Origin: Streptomyces sp. NBC_01283
GTDB taxonomy: Bacteria > Actinomycetota > Actinomycetes > Streptomycetales > Streptomycetaceae
Length of the DNA: 64,000 nt
NCBI RefSeq assembly: GCF_041435335.1
Contig: NZ_CP108430.1
Location: 558,001 to 622,000 of the forward strand
Direction: 5' to 3'
The notes under the pieces were generated by a model that had not been told where the DNA came from, ran no database searches, and worked only from the letters and a program-made list of their open reading frames with translations. Shown piece by piece: positions 51,450 through 60,134 of this stretch. A program made the translations under genes and the position numbers. Numbering within the stretch: position 1 is the stretch's first letter; each line of letters begins with the position of its first letter.

Positions 51450-52097
51450 TCAGCGGGCGAGGGAGACCGCGAAGGGCCTGAAGCCGTCCCGGCGCAGAAG
51501 GTGGGGCACGACCAGGATCATGGCCTCGGTGGCACGGGCCGTGGTGATGTCCCCGAGGTCCTCGATCCACGCGGGCTGCCAGTCCAGGTCGGCGAGCAGG
51601 CCGGTGACGATCCCCTTCGCGTGCTCGTCGTTGCCCGAGACGTAGGCGGTCGGCGGGGTGGCCAGGATTTCGGGGGCGGTCATGACCATGAACAGCATGG
51701 TGTTGAGGGTCTTGACCACGCGGGTGTCGGGGAGGGCGGCCTGGAGTTGCTCGGCGAGGCTGCTGCCGGGGTAGCAGAGGTCGCCGGGCAGGCCGTCGGC
51801 GGCGTCGCGGGTGGCATTGGAGACGTCGACGAGGATCTTTCCGGCTAGTTCCGTACGCAGATCGGTCAGGCGGTCCAAGGCGCTGTCGCCTGGCGTCGCG
51901 TTGATCACGATGTCCGCGGTGCGAGCGGCGGTGCGTTGGTCGGAGTAGGAGATGCGGGGGCTGGTGTCTGCGGCGGGCGCTGCGGTCGGCCCTTTCGGGC
52001 TGCGGACGCCGAGGGTGACGTGGTGGCCTGCCGAGGCGAGCTTGTCGGCCAGGTTGGTGCCGACGCGGCCTGCGCCGAGGATGCCGATGCTGGTCAT
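51450..52097 (-). CDS. NADPH-dependent F420 reductase-like (NAD-binding) protein
   Basis: 215 residues from ATG 52097. The N-terminal Rossmann loop GILGAGRVGTNLADKLASAG with SRSPK-like VRSPKGP after, DIVINATPGDSALDRL, KILVDVSNATRDAADGLPGD and RVVKTLNTMLFMVM match the F420-dependent NADP reductase (NPN oxidoreductase) family, which transfers electrons between F420 and NADP. It may act on F420 or on another cofactor. Same strand as the IMPase-like gene upstream, 133 bases apart. Confidence 0.85.
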   Translation of the reverse strand: MTSIGILGAGRVGTNLADKLASAGHHVTLGVRSPKGPTAAPAADTSPRISYSDQRTAARTADIVINATPGDSALDRLTDLRTELAGKILVDVSNATRDAADGLPGDLCYPGSSLAEQLQAALPDTRVVKTLNTMLFMVMTAPEILATPPTAYVSGNDEHAKGIVTGLLADLDWQPAWIEDLGDITTARATEAMILVVPHLLRRDGFRPFAVSLAR

Positions 52098-52229
52098 CAG
52101 GTGATGCTCCTTGTGATGCCGGGATGATGCCGGGGCCCCGGGGTGAGATGCCTGGGCGCCCGGGTGATGTCGTGCGGGTGGGACGGGAGTACGCCGCAGC
52201 GCTGTCGGGCGATCGGCGCCAGGATGCGG

Positions 52230-53042
52230 TCAGGCGATCGGCCTCAGGATTTCGAGGGCGGCGGCGTGGATGCCGGGGGCGGCGGCGAGGAAGTCTCGGC
52301 TGCCCGCGCTCCAGGGCTCGCCCGCCAGGTCGGTGACGGTGCCTCCGGCCTCGGTCACCAGCAGGGCACCTGCGACCAGGCCGGAGCGGACGTCGGAGAA
52401 CTGCCAGAACGCGTCCATGCGTCCGGCGGCGACGTGGATGAGCTGCATCGTGGCAGGAACGGACACCCGCACGACGAGTCCGCCGGTGAGCATGGCGGTG
52501 ACCGAGTCGCCGATCCGCCGGAAGGTGTCCTTGTCCTCACCGGGCTTGGCCTGACCGGTGCCGACGAGCGCGGCACCCAGGTCCGTCTTGGCGGACACCT
52601 TCAGGGGACGGTCGTTGAGGCGGGTGCCGCCGCCTGCGACGGCGGTGTAGGTGTCGCCGGTCAGCGGCAGGTGGACGACGGTGAGTACCGGCTGGTTGTC
52701 GCGCACCAGGGTCGCGGTGACGGCCCAGTCCGGCATGGCGTGTACGTGGTTGATGTTGCCCTCGGCGGGGTCGACGACCCACCACTCCCCCGGCGGGAGC
52801 GCGCCGCCCGCCAGCTCGTCCTCGGCCCACCGCGATCCCTGCCGGGCCCGCAGCAGCGGTTCGCGCAACACGCCCAGCACCGCGTCGTCGTTGGCGTGGA
52901 TCTCGTCGACGACGTCGCTCAGGCTCACGCCTCGGGCGTGCGTGGTGTAGCGCTCGCGCAGCGTCAGCCCGGCTGTTTCCACCGCGGCCTTCACCTCGGA
53001 CATGAGCGTCGCGTCGGCGTCGAAAGGCATGGCTGTGCTCAT
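52230..53042 (-). CDS. Inositol monophosphatase-like protein with altered metal-binding motifs
   Basis: 270 residues from ATG 53042 (MSTAMPFDADATLMSEVKAA). The IMPase fold is recognisable: SDVVDEIHANDDAVLGVLRE, WVVDPAEGNINHVHAMPDWA (usual DPIDGTxNF) and AVAGGGTRLNDRPLKVS; the second metal site is SDVRSGLVAGALLVTEAGG (usual WDxAAGxLL). The DPAEGN form replaces the Asp-Gly pair of DPIDGT, and WAEDELAGG holds the early acidic residues. It may therefore be a divergent phosphatase or have lost activity. Divergent from a LysR gene. Confidence 0.8.
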   Translation of the reverse strand: MSTAMPFDADATLMSEVKAAVETAGLTLRERYTTHARGVSLSDVVDEIHANDDAVLGVLREPLLRARQGSRWAEDELAGGALPPGEWWVVDPAEGNINHVHAMPDWAVTATLVRDNQPVLTVVHLPLTGDTYTAVAGGGTRLNDRPLKVSAKTDLGAALVGTGQAKPGEDKDTFRRIGDSVTAMLTGGLVVRVSVPATMQLIHVAAGRMDAFWQFSDVRSGLVAGALLVTEAGGTVTDLAGEPWSAGSRDFLAAAPGIHAAALEILRPIA

Positions 53043-53164
53043 GGCGGACTCCAGGGGTTTCGGTGTGGTGCGGGCGGGGCGGCTTGGCCCGCTCCCGTGC
53101 TTCGAACCTAGGCCGCTCGGTGATTAACAACAAGTGCATGCTTTTCACTCATAGAGTTACTCTC

Positions 53165-54088
53165 ATGCAACTGGATCTGAACCTGCTCACGGCCCTGGAC
53201 GCGCTGCTGGAAGAGGGCAGTGTCGCGGGCGCCGCGGCCCGCCTCCATGTCACCGCACCCGCGATGAGCCGCTCGCTGGGCCGCATCCGAAAGGCCACCG
53301 GCGATCAGATCCTGGTCCGCACCGGCCGCAGCATGGTCCCCACCACCCGCGCGCTGGCCATCCGCACCCAGGTCCACGCCCTCGTGCAGCAGGCCCATCA
53401 CCTCCTGTCCGAGCAGCAGGAGCTCGACCTGCCGGCTCTGGAGCGGGTGTTCACCGTGCGCTGGCACGACGCCCTGACCAGCGCCTGCGGGACGGCTCTG
53501 CTCGCCGCCGTCCGCAGTCAAGCCCCCGGCGTCCAGCTGCGTCTGCCGGGCGAACCCGGCACGGACACCCCCGAGCTGCGCCGGGGCGAGGTCGACCTGG
53601 CATCGAGCTCCAGTCCGCCGGTCCTGCCCGACATCCGCCACCGCCTGGTCGGCCACGATCAGCTCGTCGTCGCCGTCAGGCCCGGCCATCCCCTCACCGA
53701 AGGCCCGCTGAGCCTTGAGCGTTACGCGGCCTCCGAGCACCTCACGGTCTCGCGGCGCGGGCGGCTGCGTGACCCGATCGACGATGCCCTGGCCACGTGC
53801 GGGTTCGAACGCCGTGTCGTCGCCGCCGGGCCCACCGTCGCCTTCGCGCTGCAACTCGCCCCCGAGAGCGACCTGGTGCTCACCCTCCCCGACGCGGTCA
53901 CCCGCGCGGCCCGGGCCCGGCTCGGCCTCATCACGCTGCCGCTGCCCCTGCCTCTCCAGATGCCCGATGTGCCGCTGTATCTGCTGTGGCACCAGCGTCA
54001 CGACGACGACCGCGCCCACACCTGGCTGCGCGACCTGGCCACCGAAACCGTCCAGGCACTGTTCGCACCACCGGCCACCTCCCCGTAG
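53165..54088 (+). CDS. LysR family transcriptional regulator
   Basis: 307 residues from ATG 53165 (MQLDLNLLTALDALLEEGSV). HTH: AGAAARLHVTAPAMSRSLGR, IRKATGDQILVRTGRSMVPT. Effector domain includes FTVRWHDALTSACGTALLAA and DLVLTLPDAVTRAARARLGL. No ribosome site is obvious; the start may be leaderless or weak. It is divergent from the IMPase-like gene and probably controls it and the NADP-binding reductase downstream of that. Confidence 0.93.
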   Translation: MQLDLNLLTALDALLEEGSVAGAAARLHVTAPAMSRSLGRIRKATGDQILVRTGRSMVPTTRALAIRTQVHALVQQAHHLLSEQQELDLPALERVFTVRWHDALTSACGTALLAAVRSQAPGVQLRLPGEPGTDTPELRRGEVDLASSSSPPVLPDIRHRLVGHDQLVVAVRPGHPLTEGPLSLERYAASEHLTVSRRGRLRDPIDDALATCGFERRVVAAGPTVAFALQLAPESDLVLTLPDAVTRAARARLGLITLPLPLPLQMPDVPLYLLWHQRHDDDRAHTWLRDLATETVQALFAPPATSP

Positions 54089-54395
54089 GCCCTCGCCGTC
54101 CAGCGGTTTGTATCCAGTGGGTATCAACGAGCGCTTGGTCGGCCATCGGTTCGGGGGCGCCGCCCCCTGGGTGGCTGGGGTCCAGGGAGCGCGTGCCGGG
54201 TGTCTGTGTGCCGTTTCGTCCGCCTGACCTGCGGGTCTACGAGCGGCGAACCCGGCATAGGTGCGGTGTGTGTCCGGTGCGCGGCGCGGTTGCCGCGTCC
54301 GATGCCTGCCATATCGTTCCTTGCGGGCCGTCGGTCGCCGCAGGTGCGAGTACCCGGGGGCCCGCCCGACGTCCGACCGGCCGACCGGCCGTCTG

Positions 54396-54415
54396 TCCGT
54401 CCGTCCGTCCGTCCG
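54396..54415 (+). repeat. Tetranucleotide repeat (TCCG)x5 in response-regulator leader
   Basis: Five tandem TCCG units at 54396-54415 end 4 bases before the AGGAG of the response-regulator gene. Flanked upstream by GACCGGCCGACCGGCC-like sequence. The repeat is in the untranslated leader, so copy-number change would alter spacing of expression signals without shifting the frame. Confidence 0.8.
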
Positions 54416-54431
54416 AACAGGAGTGATCCCC

Positions 54432-55172
54432 GTGTCGTCGCCCACCCCGGCTCCTGCCGCCCCGCAGCCCGTTCGTGTGCTGCTGGTCGAGGACGACGAC
54501 CTGATGCGCCGCTCTTTCGCCGTCGCCCTGGAGCGCTACGGCTACGAGGTCAAGGTCGCCGCCGACGGGCTCGCCGGGCTCGAACTCTTCCGCGAGGAGA
54601 GCTTCGACCTGCTGATCCTCGACGTGATGCTGCCCGGTCTCGACGGGATCGGGCTGTGCCGAAAGGTCCGCGAGACCAGCCTGGTGCCGGTCCTGATGAT
54701 GTCCGCGCGCGGCGACGGCCTCGATGTCGTCGCCGGTCTGGAGGGCGGGGCCGATGACTACGTGGTCAAGCCCGTGGACACCTACGTCCTGGTGGCCCGA
54801 ATCCGCTCGCTGCTGCGCCGGGCGACGTACGCGCCCGCCCACGGGACCGGCCCGGCCGGGGGCGAGGAGGCGGCGCCGTCCGATGAGAGGATGCTGGTCT
54901 TCGGGGAGCTCACCATTGACACGGGTGGCCTGGAGGTATCGGTGTCCGGGCGGCCGGTGGCACTCACCCCCACCGAACTGAAGCTGCTCCTCGAGTTCGC
55001 CGCTCATCCAGGGATCGTGCTGGAGCGGCACACTCTGCTGCGCAACGTCTGGGAGTACGGCTGGGACGGCGACAGCCGGGTCGTGGACCTGTGTGTGCAG
55101 CGGCTGCGCGGCAAGCTGGGACGGGATCGCATCGAGACTGTCCGCGGCTTCGGCTACAAGCTCAGGCGTTGA
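54432..55172 (+). CDS. OmpR/PhoB-type response regulator
   Basis: 246 residues from GTG 54432, with AGGAG 8 bases upstream (GTG 54426 also in frame). Receiver domain: VLLVEDDDLMRRSFAVALER, LLILDVMLPGLDG (phospho-Asp), and GADDYVVKPV. Winged-helix output: LTPTELKLLLEFAAHPGIVL, LLRNVWEYGWDGDSRVVDLC and RLRGKLGRDRIETVRGFGYK. Partner of the histidine kinase that begins 5 bases downstream of its stop. In type it resembles CseB/VanR-like regulators. Confidence 0.95.
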   Translation: MSSPTPAPAAPQPVRVLLVEDDDLMRRSFAVALERYGYEVKVAADGLAGLELFREESFDLLILDVMLPGLDGIGLCRKVRETSLVPVLMMSARGDGLDVVAGLEGGADDYVVKPVDTYVLVARIRSLLRRATYAPAHGTGPAGGEEAAPSDERMLVFGELTIDTGGLEVSVSGRPVALTPTELKLLLEFAAHPGIVLERHTLLRNVWEYGWDGDSRVVDLCVQRLRGKLGRDRIETVRGFGYKLRR

Positions 55173-55177
55173 GGCCC

Positions 55178-56485
55178 GTGTCATCGTTCCGTCGGCGGCG
55201 GCCGGTCCGCGTTGCCCTGCGCTGGAAGATCGCCGCGCTGGCAGCGGCCACAGCCTGTCTGGTCGCGGTGGTGGTGGGCGTGCTGGTGCACCTGTGGACC
55301 GCGCAGGACATCCGCAGCCGGGCAGAGGCGACCGCCTTCAACACCGTCTACTCCGCGATGGACGTCTACCGCCGCACCGGGTCACTGGCGGACGGCGCCG
55401 AGCTGGATCCGGACGATCTGCCCGCCGCGCTGCGCCATCCCTCCGACGGCGATCGGCACACGGCGTACGACGAACGCGTCGATGACAACCTGGGGCCCAG
55501 CTACTGGGGTGCCCAGCGGGTCGGCGGTACGGGCAGCCGGGTGCTGGCCGTCCGGGTCAACATGAGCCCGGAACTGCACGAGCTGCGGCGGCTCGACGTG
55601 GTCATGGCGGTGGCTTCGCTGCTGGCGCTCGCCGCGGCCGTTCCCCTGGCGGTCTACGGGGCCGGGCTCCTCGGCCGCCGGCTACGGCGGGTCTCGGAGA
55701 CGGCGGGCCGGATCTCCGCCGGAGATCTGGACGCCCGGACCGGGTCGGCCGACGGCCGCGACGAGGTGGACGACATCGCCGCCACCGTCGACCTCATGGC
55801 CGACAGCCTTGCCCGGCAGCTGCGCTCCGAGCGCCGTTTCACCGCGGACGTGGCCCACGAACTGCGCACCCCCGTCGGGGGTCTGCTGGCCGCCGCCGAC
55901 CTGCTGCCCGCGGGCGAGACGGAGGATCTGCTGCGGGCCCGGGTGCGCGATCTGCGCGGCCTGGTCGAGGACCTCCTCGAGATCTCCCGCCTCGACGCGG
56001 GGGCCGAACAGCCGGTCCGGGCCCATGTCCCGCTGGCCGCGGTCGTCTCCGAAGCGGTGGCGCGCACCGGCCTCGGCACCGAGATCGCCGTCGCCGACGG
56101 AACCGGGGGCCACACTCCCCAGCGGCGAGCGCCGCAAAAGAAGACGTGGCAAGAGCCGGCTTCGCAGACCGTGGAGACCGATCCGCGCCGCCTCGAACGC
56201 ATCGTCAGCAACCTCGTCGTCAACGCCCATCGGCACGGGAAGACCCCGGTGCGGGTCACCGTCGAGGGGCACACCGTCGTCGTACGCGACCACGGTCCCG
56301 GCTTTCCCCCTGACGTACTGCGCGACGGGCCGCGGCGCTTCCACACCGGCGCGGCGGAGCGCGGCTCGGGACACGGCCTCGGTCTGACCATCGCGCTGGG
56401 TCAGGCCCGGCTGCTCGGCGCCGAACTTCGCCTGGACAACGCCCCGGACGGCGGCGCCGTCGCCACCCTGCGCCTGCCCACCTGA
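55178..56485 (+). CDS. Sensor histidine kinase
   Basis: 435 residues from GTG 55178 with GAGG upstream. Two membrane helices (IAALAAATACLVAVVVGVLV near residues 17-36 and VVMAVASLLALAAAVPLAVY) flank a 100-residue sensor loop. HAMP region (SETAGRISAGDLDARTG), HisKA with DVAHELRTPVGGLLAAADLL (phospho-His), then HATPase: RLERIVSNLVVNAHRHGKTP (N box), VVVRDHGPGFPPDVL (G1) and GSGHGLGLTIALG (G2). Forms a two-component pair with the regulator upstream and is followed by ABC genes it may control. Confidence 0.94.
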   Translation: MSSFRRRRPVRVALRWKIAALAAATACLVAVVVGVLVHLWTAQDIRSRAEATAFNTVYSAMDVYRRTGSLADGAELDPDDLPAALRHPSDGDRHTAYDERVDDNLGPSYWGAQRVGGTGSRVLAVRVNMSPELHELRRLDVVMAVASLLALAAAVPLAVYGAGLLGRRLRRVSETAGRISAGDLDARTGSADGRDEVDDIAATVDLMADSLARQLRSERRFTADVAHELRTPVGGLLAAADLLPAGETEDLLRARVRDLRGLVEDLLEISRLDAGAEQPVRAHVPLAAVVSEAVARTGLGTEIAVADGTGGHTPQRRAPQKKTWQEPASQTVETDPRRLERIVSNLVVNAHRHGKTPVRVTVEGHTVVVRDHGPGFPPDVLRDGPRRFHTGAAERGSGHGLGLTIALGQARLLGAELRLDNAPDGGAVATLRLPT

Positions 56486-56634
56486 GCCGCGCACACCGCA
56501 TGCACCGCACTCGCTCCACCCACTACACAACCGACGCACACCAAAGCGGCCATCGATACGTCGCGGCCCAGGCGCCGATACGTTCCCCGGACACCCTTCG
56601 ACGTGCACCTTCCGCACCGAAGAGGAGTTCTCCT

Positions 56635-57417
56635 GTGACCCCCGGATCCTTTGCCCCGCACCACCTGCACGCGACCACCGGGATCGCGGCCGCCACCACC
56701 GGACTGTCGAAGGTCTACGGCAGCGGAGACACCCGTGTCCGTGCCCTGGACGAGGTCAGCATCTCCTTCCGGGAGGGCGAGTTCACCGCCATCATGGGTC
56801 CGTCGGGCTCCGGCAAGTCCACGTTGATGCACTGTGCCGCCGGACTCGACTCCTTCAGCTCCGGCTCCGTACGCATCGGTACGACCGAGCTGAGCACGCT
56901 CGACGACCGGCAGCTGACGCAGCTGCGCCGTGACCGGATCGGCTTCATCTTCCAGGCGTTCAATCTGCTGCCGACCCTGACCGCCATCGAGAACATCACG
57001 CTGCCGCTCAGCATCGCGGGCCGTCGCCCCGACGAGCAGTGGCTGCGGCGCGTGGTGTCGATGGTCGGCCTCTCGGGGCGACTTGACCACCGCCCCGGGC
57101 AGCTGTCCGGCGGGCAGCAGCAGCGCGTGGCGGTGGCCCGCGCCCTGGCGTCCCGGCCGGCGATCATCTTCGGCGACGAGCCCACCGGCAACCTCGACTC
57201 GCGGGCCGGGGCCGAAGTGCTCGGCTTCCTGCGCGACTCGGTGCGCGAGCTGGGCCAGACCGTGGTCATGGTCACCCACGACCCGGTCGCCGCGGGCTAC
57301 GCGGACCGCGTGGTCTTCCTGGCCGACGGCCGCCTGGTCGACGAGATGGCGAACCCCACACCGGAACGGGTCCTGGACCTGATGAAGACCCTCGACACCG
57401 GCCCGCGCACCAGCTGA
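56635..57417 (+). CDS. ABC transporter ATP-binding protein (LolD/MacB ATPase type)
   Basis: 260 residues from GTG 56635 with AGAGGAG upstream. Walker A MGPSGSGKSTLMHCAAGLDS, Q-loop FIFQAFNLLPTLTAIENITL, signature LSGGQQQRVAVARALASRPA and Walker B IIFGDEPTGNLDSRAGAEVL. This is the ATPase of a LolCDE/MacB/FtsX-like system, partner of the 853-residue permease 96 bases downstream. 149 bases after the kinase gene. Confidence 0.95.
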   Translation: MTPGSFAPHHLHATTGIAAATTGLSKVYGSGDTRVRALDEVSISFREGEFTAIMGPSGSGKSTLMHCAAGLDSFSSGSVRIGTTELSTLDDRQLTQLRRDRIGFIFQAFNLLPTLTAIENITLPLSIAGRRPDEQWLRRVVSMVGLSGRLDHRPGQLSGGQQQRVAVARALASRPAIIFGDEPTGNLDSRAGAEVLGFLRDSVRELGQTVVMVTHDPVAAGYADRVVFLADGRLVDEMANPTPERVLDLMKTLDTGPRTS

Positions 57418-57513
57418 CACACCCGCACCCCGGAAGCGCGCCACCCGCGCCGCTCGCGCCCCACCAGCCAACCGCTCGCGCCCGTCGAGCCTGCCTCCCA
57501 GGATCCGCCTCGT

Positions 57514-60075
57514 ATGTTCCGTACCGCTCTGCGCAACGTCTTCGCGCACAAGGCCCGCCTGGCCATGACCGTCCTCGCGGTCTGCCTGGGTGTCGCGTTC
57601 GTCAGCGGCACCCTCGTCTTCGCCGACTCCTCGGCCGCGGCCTACCGCGCCACCGCCTCCCAGAACTTCGCGGGTATCGCCGTCACCGTGACCCCGAAGG
57701 ACCCACCGCCGGGAACCCCTGTCGACGAGCACTCCCCCGCACTGGACGACGCCCTGGTCAGGAAGTTGGCGGGGGTGCCCGGTGTCGCCGCGGCGCACCC
57801 GGCGGCCGACGGCTCGGCAGTCCTGAACGCGGCGGACGGCACGCCGCTGCGGGCCGACAAGGCATGGTCCAACCTGGGCGCCGCCTACGTACCGGGCAAG
57901 GACGGCCAGGACAACCGCTATCCCCTGACCGAGGGCCGCGCACCGCGCACCGGCAAGGAAATGGCCGTGGACAGCGGGACGGCATCCGCCGGGCACCTCG
58001 GCATCGGGGACCTGGTCACGGTGGCCACCGACGGCCCGGTCATGAAAAAGCGACTTGTCGGCATAGTCTCGACCAAGGACACGCGGGTGACGGCCGGCGG
58101 CACCCTCGCCCTGTTCGACAAGGCGAGCGCCCAGCGGCTGTTCGCGTCCCGCGGCCACTACACCGGCATCGACCTCACCGCCGCTGACGGCACCGACCCG
58201 TTCGAGCTCCTGCGCCGCGTAGAGGACGTCCTGCCCGCCGACCGGGCCCTGGCGACCACTGGCAGCGCACAGGCCGACCAGCAGGCGACGAACATCGACA
58301 CCATGACCCGTGGCTACGAGAAGATGCCCATGATCTTCGCCGGGGTCTCGCTGTTCATCGGCTCGTTCCTCGTCGTCAACACCTTCACCATGCTGGTGTC
58401 CCGGCGCACCCGTGAGATCGCGCTGCTGCGGGCCATCGGAGCCGATCGCCGCCAAGTGGTGCGCTCCGTCCTCCTGGAGGCCCTGCTGACCGGCCTTGCC
58501 GCGTCGGCGGCCGGTTTCCTGCTCGGCCTGGGCATCGCCGCCGTACTCCCGGACGTCCTGAGCGCCACCGGCGACACCCTGCCCGACGGGCCCTTGGTGA
58601 TCGGCGCGCGTCCGGTCCTCGCGGCGCTCGGGGTGGGGGTGGGCGTCACGGTGCTCGCCGCGTGGCTGCCCGCGCGCAGGGCCGCCAAGGTCGCCCCCGT
58701 CGAGGCGCTGCGCGTGGCCGAACAGCCGCCCTGCGCCGCGCGATCCCGGCGGCGCGGCATGGCGGGGCTCGCCCTGCTGGTTCTCGGCGCCGGTCTGCTG
58801 GTGTCGCTCACCGGGGCCGAGGACGCTTCCGAGGAGAACCTGCGGAGCGCGATGCTCGGCTGCGCCGTCCTGGTCGTCGCCATGATCGTCCTTGCGCCGC
58901 TGCTCGCCGCTCCCGTGATCCGGCTGGCCGGGCGCCTCACCGGACGCTTCGGTGTGAGTGGCCATCTCGCGCGGGAGAACGCGCTGCGCGATCCGCGGCG
59001 CACCGCTGCCACCGCCGCCACTTTGATGATCAGTACGGCGCTGGTCGCCGGGCTCGCCGTCATCGGCAACTCCACCGGGCAGGCGCTGGATCGCCAGACC
59101 GCGTCCGGTCTCGGCGCTGACTACGTGATCGGCACCCGCACCCCCACGACCGGCATCGACCGGGCCGCCGTGCGGCGGGTGGCCGACACCTCCGGGGTTC
59201 GGACCGCGGCCGAGGTCGCGGACTCCACCCTGTTCGTCGGCGGCCACGTCCAGGAGATCTCCGGCGTCGATCCGCAGGCCGCCGGCGCGACCATGAAGCT
59301 CGACTTCGTCAGCGGCTCGCTCGACGGCCTCGGGCCGGGCCGGATCGCCCTCTCCAGCACCCTCGCCCGGAAGCAAGGTGTGGGAGTGGGCGGCAAGTTC
59401 ACCGCGTCCATGGGCCGCGACCAGAAGGTCACGCAGTACACCGTCGTGGGTGTCTACCGGGACAACCCCACCGCGCACGACGCGCTGGGCGCCCGCAGCG
59501 AGGTGCAGCAGAAGAGCTTCAAGCCGGGGTCCGTGCAGCGCATCCTCGTCCGCACCGACGACGGCGCGAGCTCAGGGACCCAAGAGGAACTGCGTACGGC
59601 CGTGGGTGACAGCCCGCTCCTGAAGGTGCAGGACCGCGAGGAACTCGTGCGCGAGGCGGCCGGAGCCGTGGGCAATCTGCTGACACTGATGTACGGGCTG
59701 CTGGCCATCGGTGTCGTGATCTCCGCGCTCGGCATCGTGAACACCCTGGCCATGTCGGTCGCGGAACGCACCCGCGAGATCGGTGTACTGCGCGCCATCG
59801 GCATGCACCGCTCCGCAATCCGCCGGATGATCCGCCTGGAGGCGGTGACCGTCGCCGCGCTCGGCACCCTCCTCGGCCTGGTGGGCGGGGTGTTCGGGGC
59901 CTGGGCGGTCGGTGCGCTGGCCAACGGGGCGATGGAGCAGTACACGCTGTCGATGCCGTGGGGGACGCTGGCGCTCGTATGCCTGGCCTCCCTGGCGATC
60001 GGTGCGCTCGCGGCCGCTCTTCCGGCCCGCCGGGCGGCAGCGCTGAGCCCGCTGGAGGCCGTCGCGGAGGCCTGA
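57514..60075 (+). CDS. FtsX-like ABC permease, MacB/LolE type, large
   Basis: 853 residues from ATG 57514. Two FtsX modules: N-terminal helix RLAMTVLAVCLGVAFVSGTL, extracytoplasmic domain (residues about 45-260), then a three-helix FtsX block (MPMIFAGVSLFIGSFLVVNT, LLTGLAASAAGFLLGLGIAA, AALGVGVGVTVLAAWLPARR); a second half repeats it (LAVIGNSTGQALDRQTASGL then LTLMYGLLAIGVVISALGIV). Each ends in the RRAAxxxPVEALRxxE-like tail. Partner of the ATPase upstream. Probably pumps or mechanically transmits across the envelope, e.g. antibiotic peptide resistance. Confidence 0.93.
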   Translation: MFRTALRNVFAHKARLAMTVLAVCLGVAFVSGTLVFADSSAAAYRATASQNFAGIAVTVTPKDPPPGTPVDEHSPALDDALVRKLAGVPGVAAAHPAADGSAVLNAADGTPLRADKAWSNLGAAYVPGKDGQDNRYPLTEGRAPRTGKEMAVDSGTASAGHLGIGDLVTVATDGPVMKKRLVGIVSTKDTRVTAGGTLALFDKASAQRLFASRGHYTGIDLTAADGTDPFELLRRVEDVLPADRALATTGSAQADQQATNIDTMTRGYEKMPMIFAGVSLFIGSFLVVNTFTMLVSRRTREIALLRAIGADRRQVVRSVLLEALLTGLAASAAGFLLGLGIAAVLPDVLSATGDTLPDGPLVIGARPVLAALGVGVGVTVLAAWLPARRAAKVAPVEALRVAEQPPCAARSRRRGMAGLALLVLGAGLLVSLTGAEDASEENLRSAMLGCAVLVVAMIVLAPLLAAPVIRLAGRLTGRFGVSGHLARENALRDPRRTAATAATLMISTALVAGLAVIGNSTGQALDRQTASGLGADYVIGTRTPTTGIDRAAVRRVADTSGVRTAAEVADSTLFVGGHVQEISGVDPQAAGATMKLDFVSGSLDGLGPGRIALSSTLARKQGVGVGGKFTASMGRDQKVTQYTVVGVYRDNPTAHDALGARSEVQQKSFKPGSVQRILVRTDDGASSGTQEELRTAVGDSPLLKVQDREELVREAAGAVGNLLTLMYGLLAIGVVISALGIVNTLAMSVAERTREIGVLRAIGMHRSAIRRMIRLEAVTVAALGTLLGLVGGVFGAWAVGALANGAMEQYTLSMPWGTLALVCLASLAIGALAAALPARRAAALSPLEAVAEA

Positions 60076-60091
60076 GGCGGGCGGGGCCGAC

Positions 60092-60128
60092 GCACCCTTC
60101 CCCCCTCGGCAGGAGGGGGGAAGGGTGC
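60092..60128. terminator. Bidirectional hairpin terminator between convergent genes
   Basis: GCACCCTTCCCCCCT (60092-60106) pairs perfectly over 15 bp with 60114-60128 around the 7-base loop 60107-60113. It lies between the convergent permease and secreted-protein genes (stops at 60075 and 60135) and can terminate both. Confidence 0.85.
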
Positions 60129-60134
60129 TATTGC

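Noticed and set aside
56401..59478. A 1025-codon open frame on the minus strand opposite the ABC ATPase and permease genes
   Set aside because: It is the antisense shadow of well-supported plus-strand genes in a GC-rich genome: low-complexity, Gly/Arg-rich, no domain and no ribosome site.
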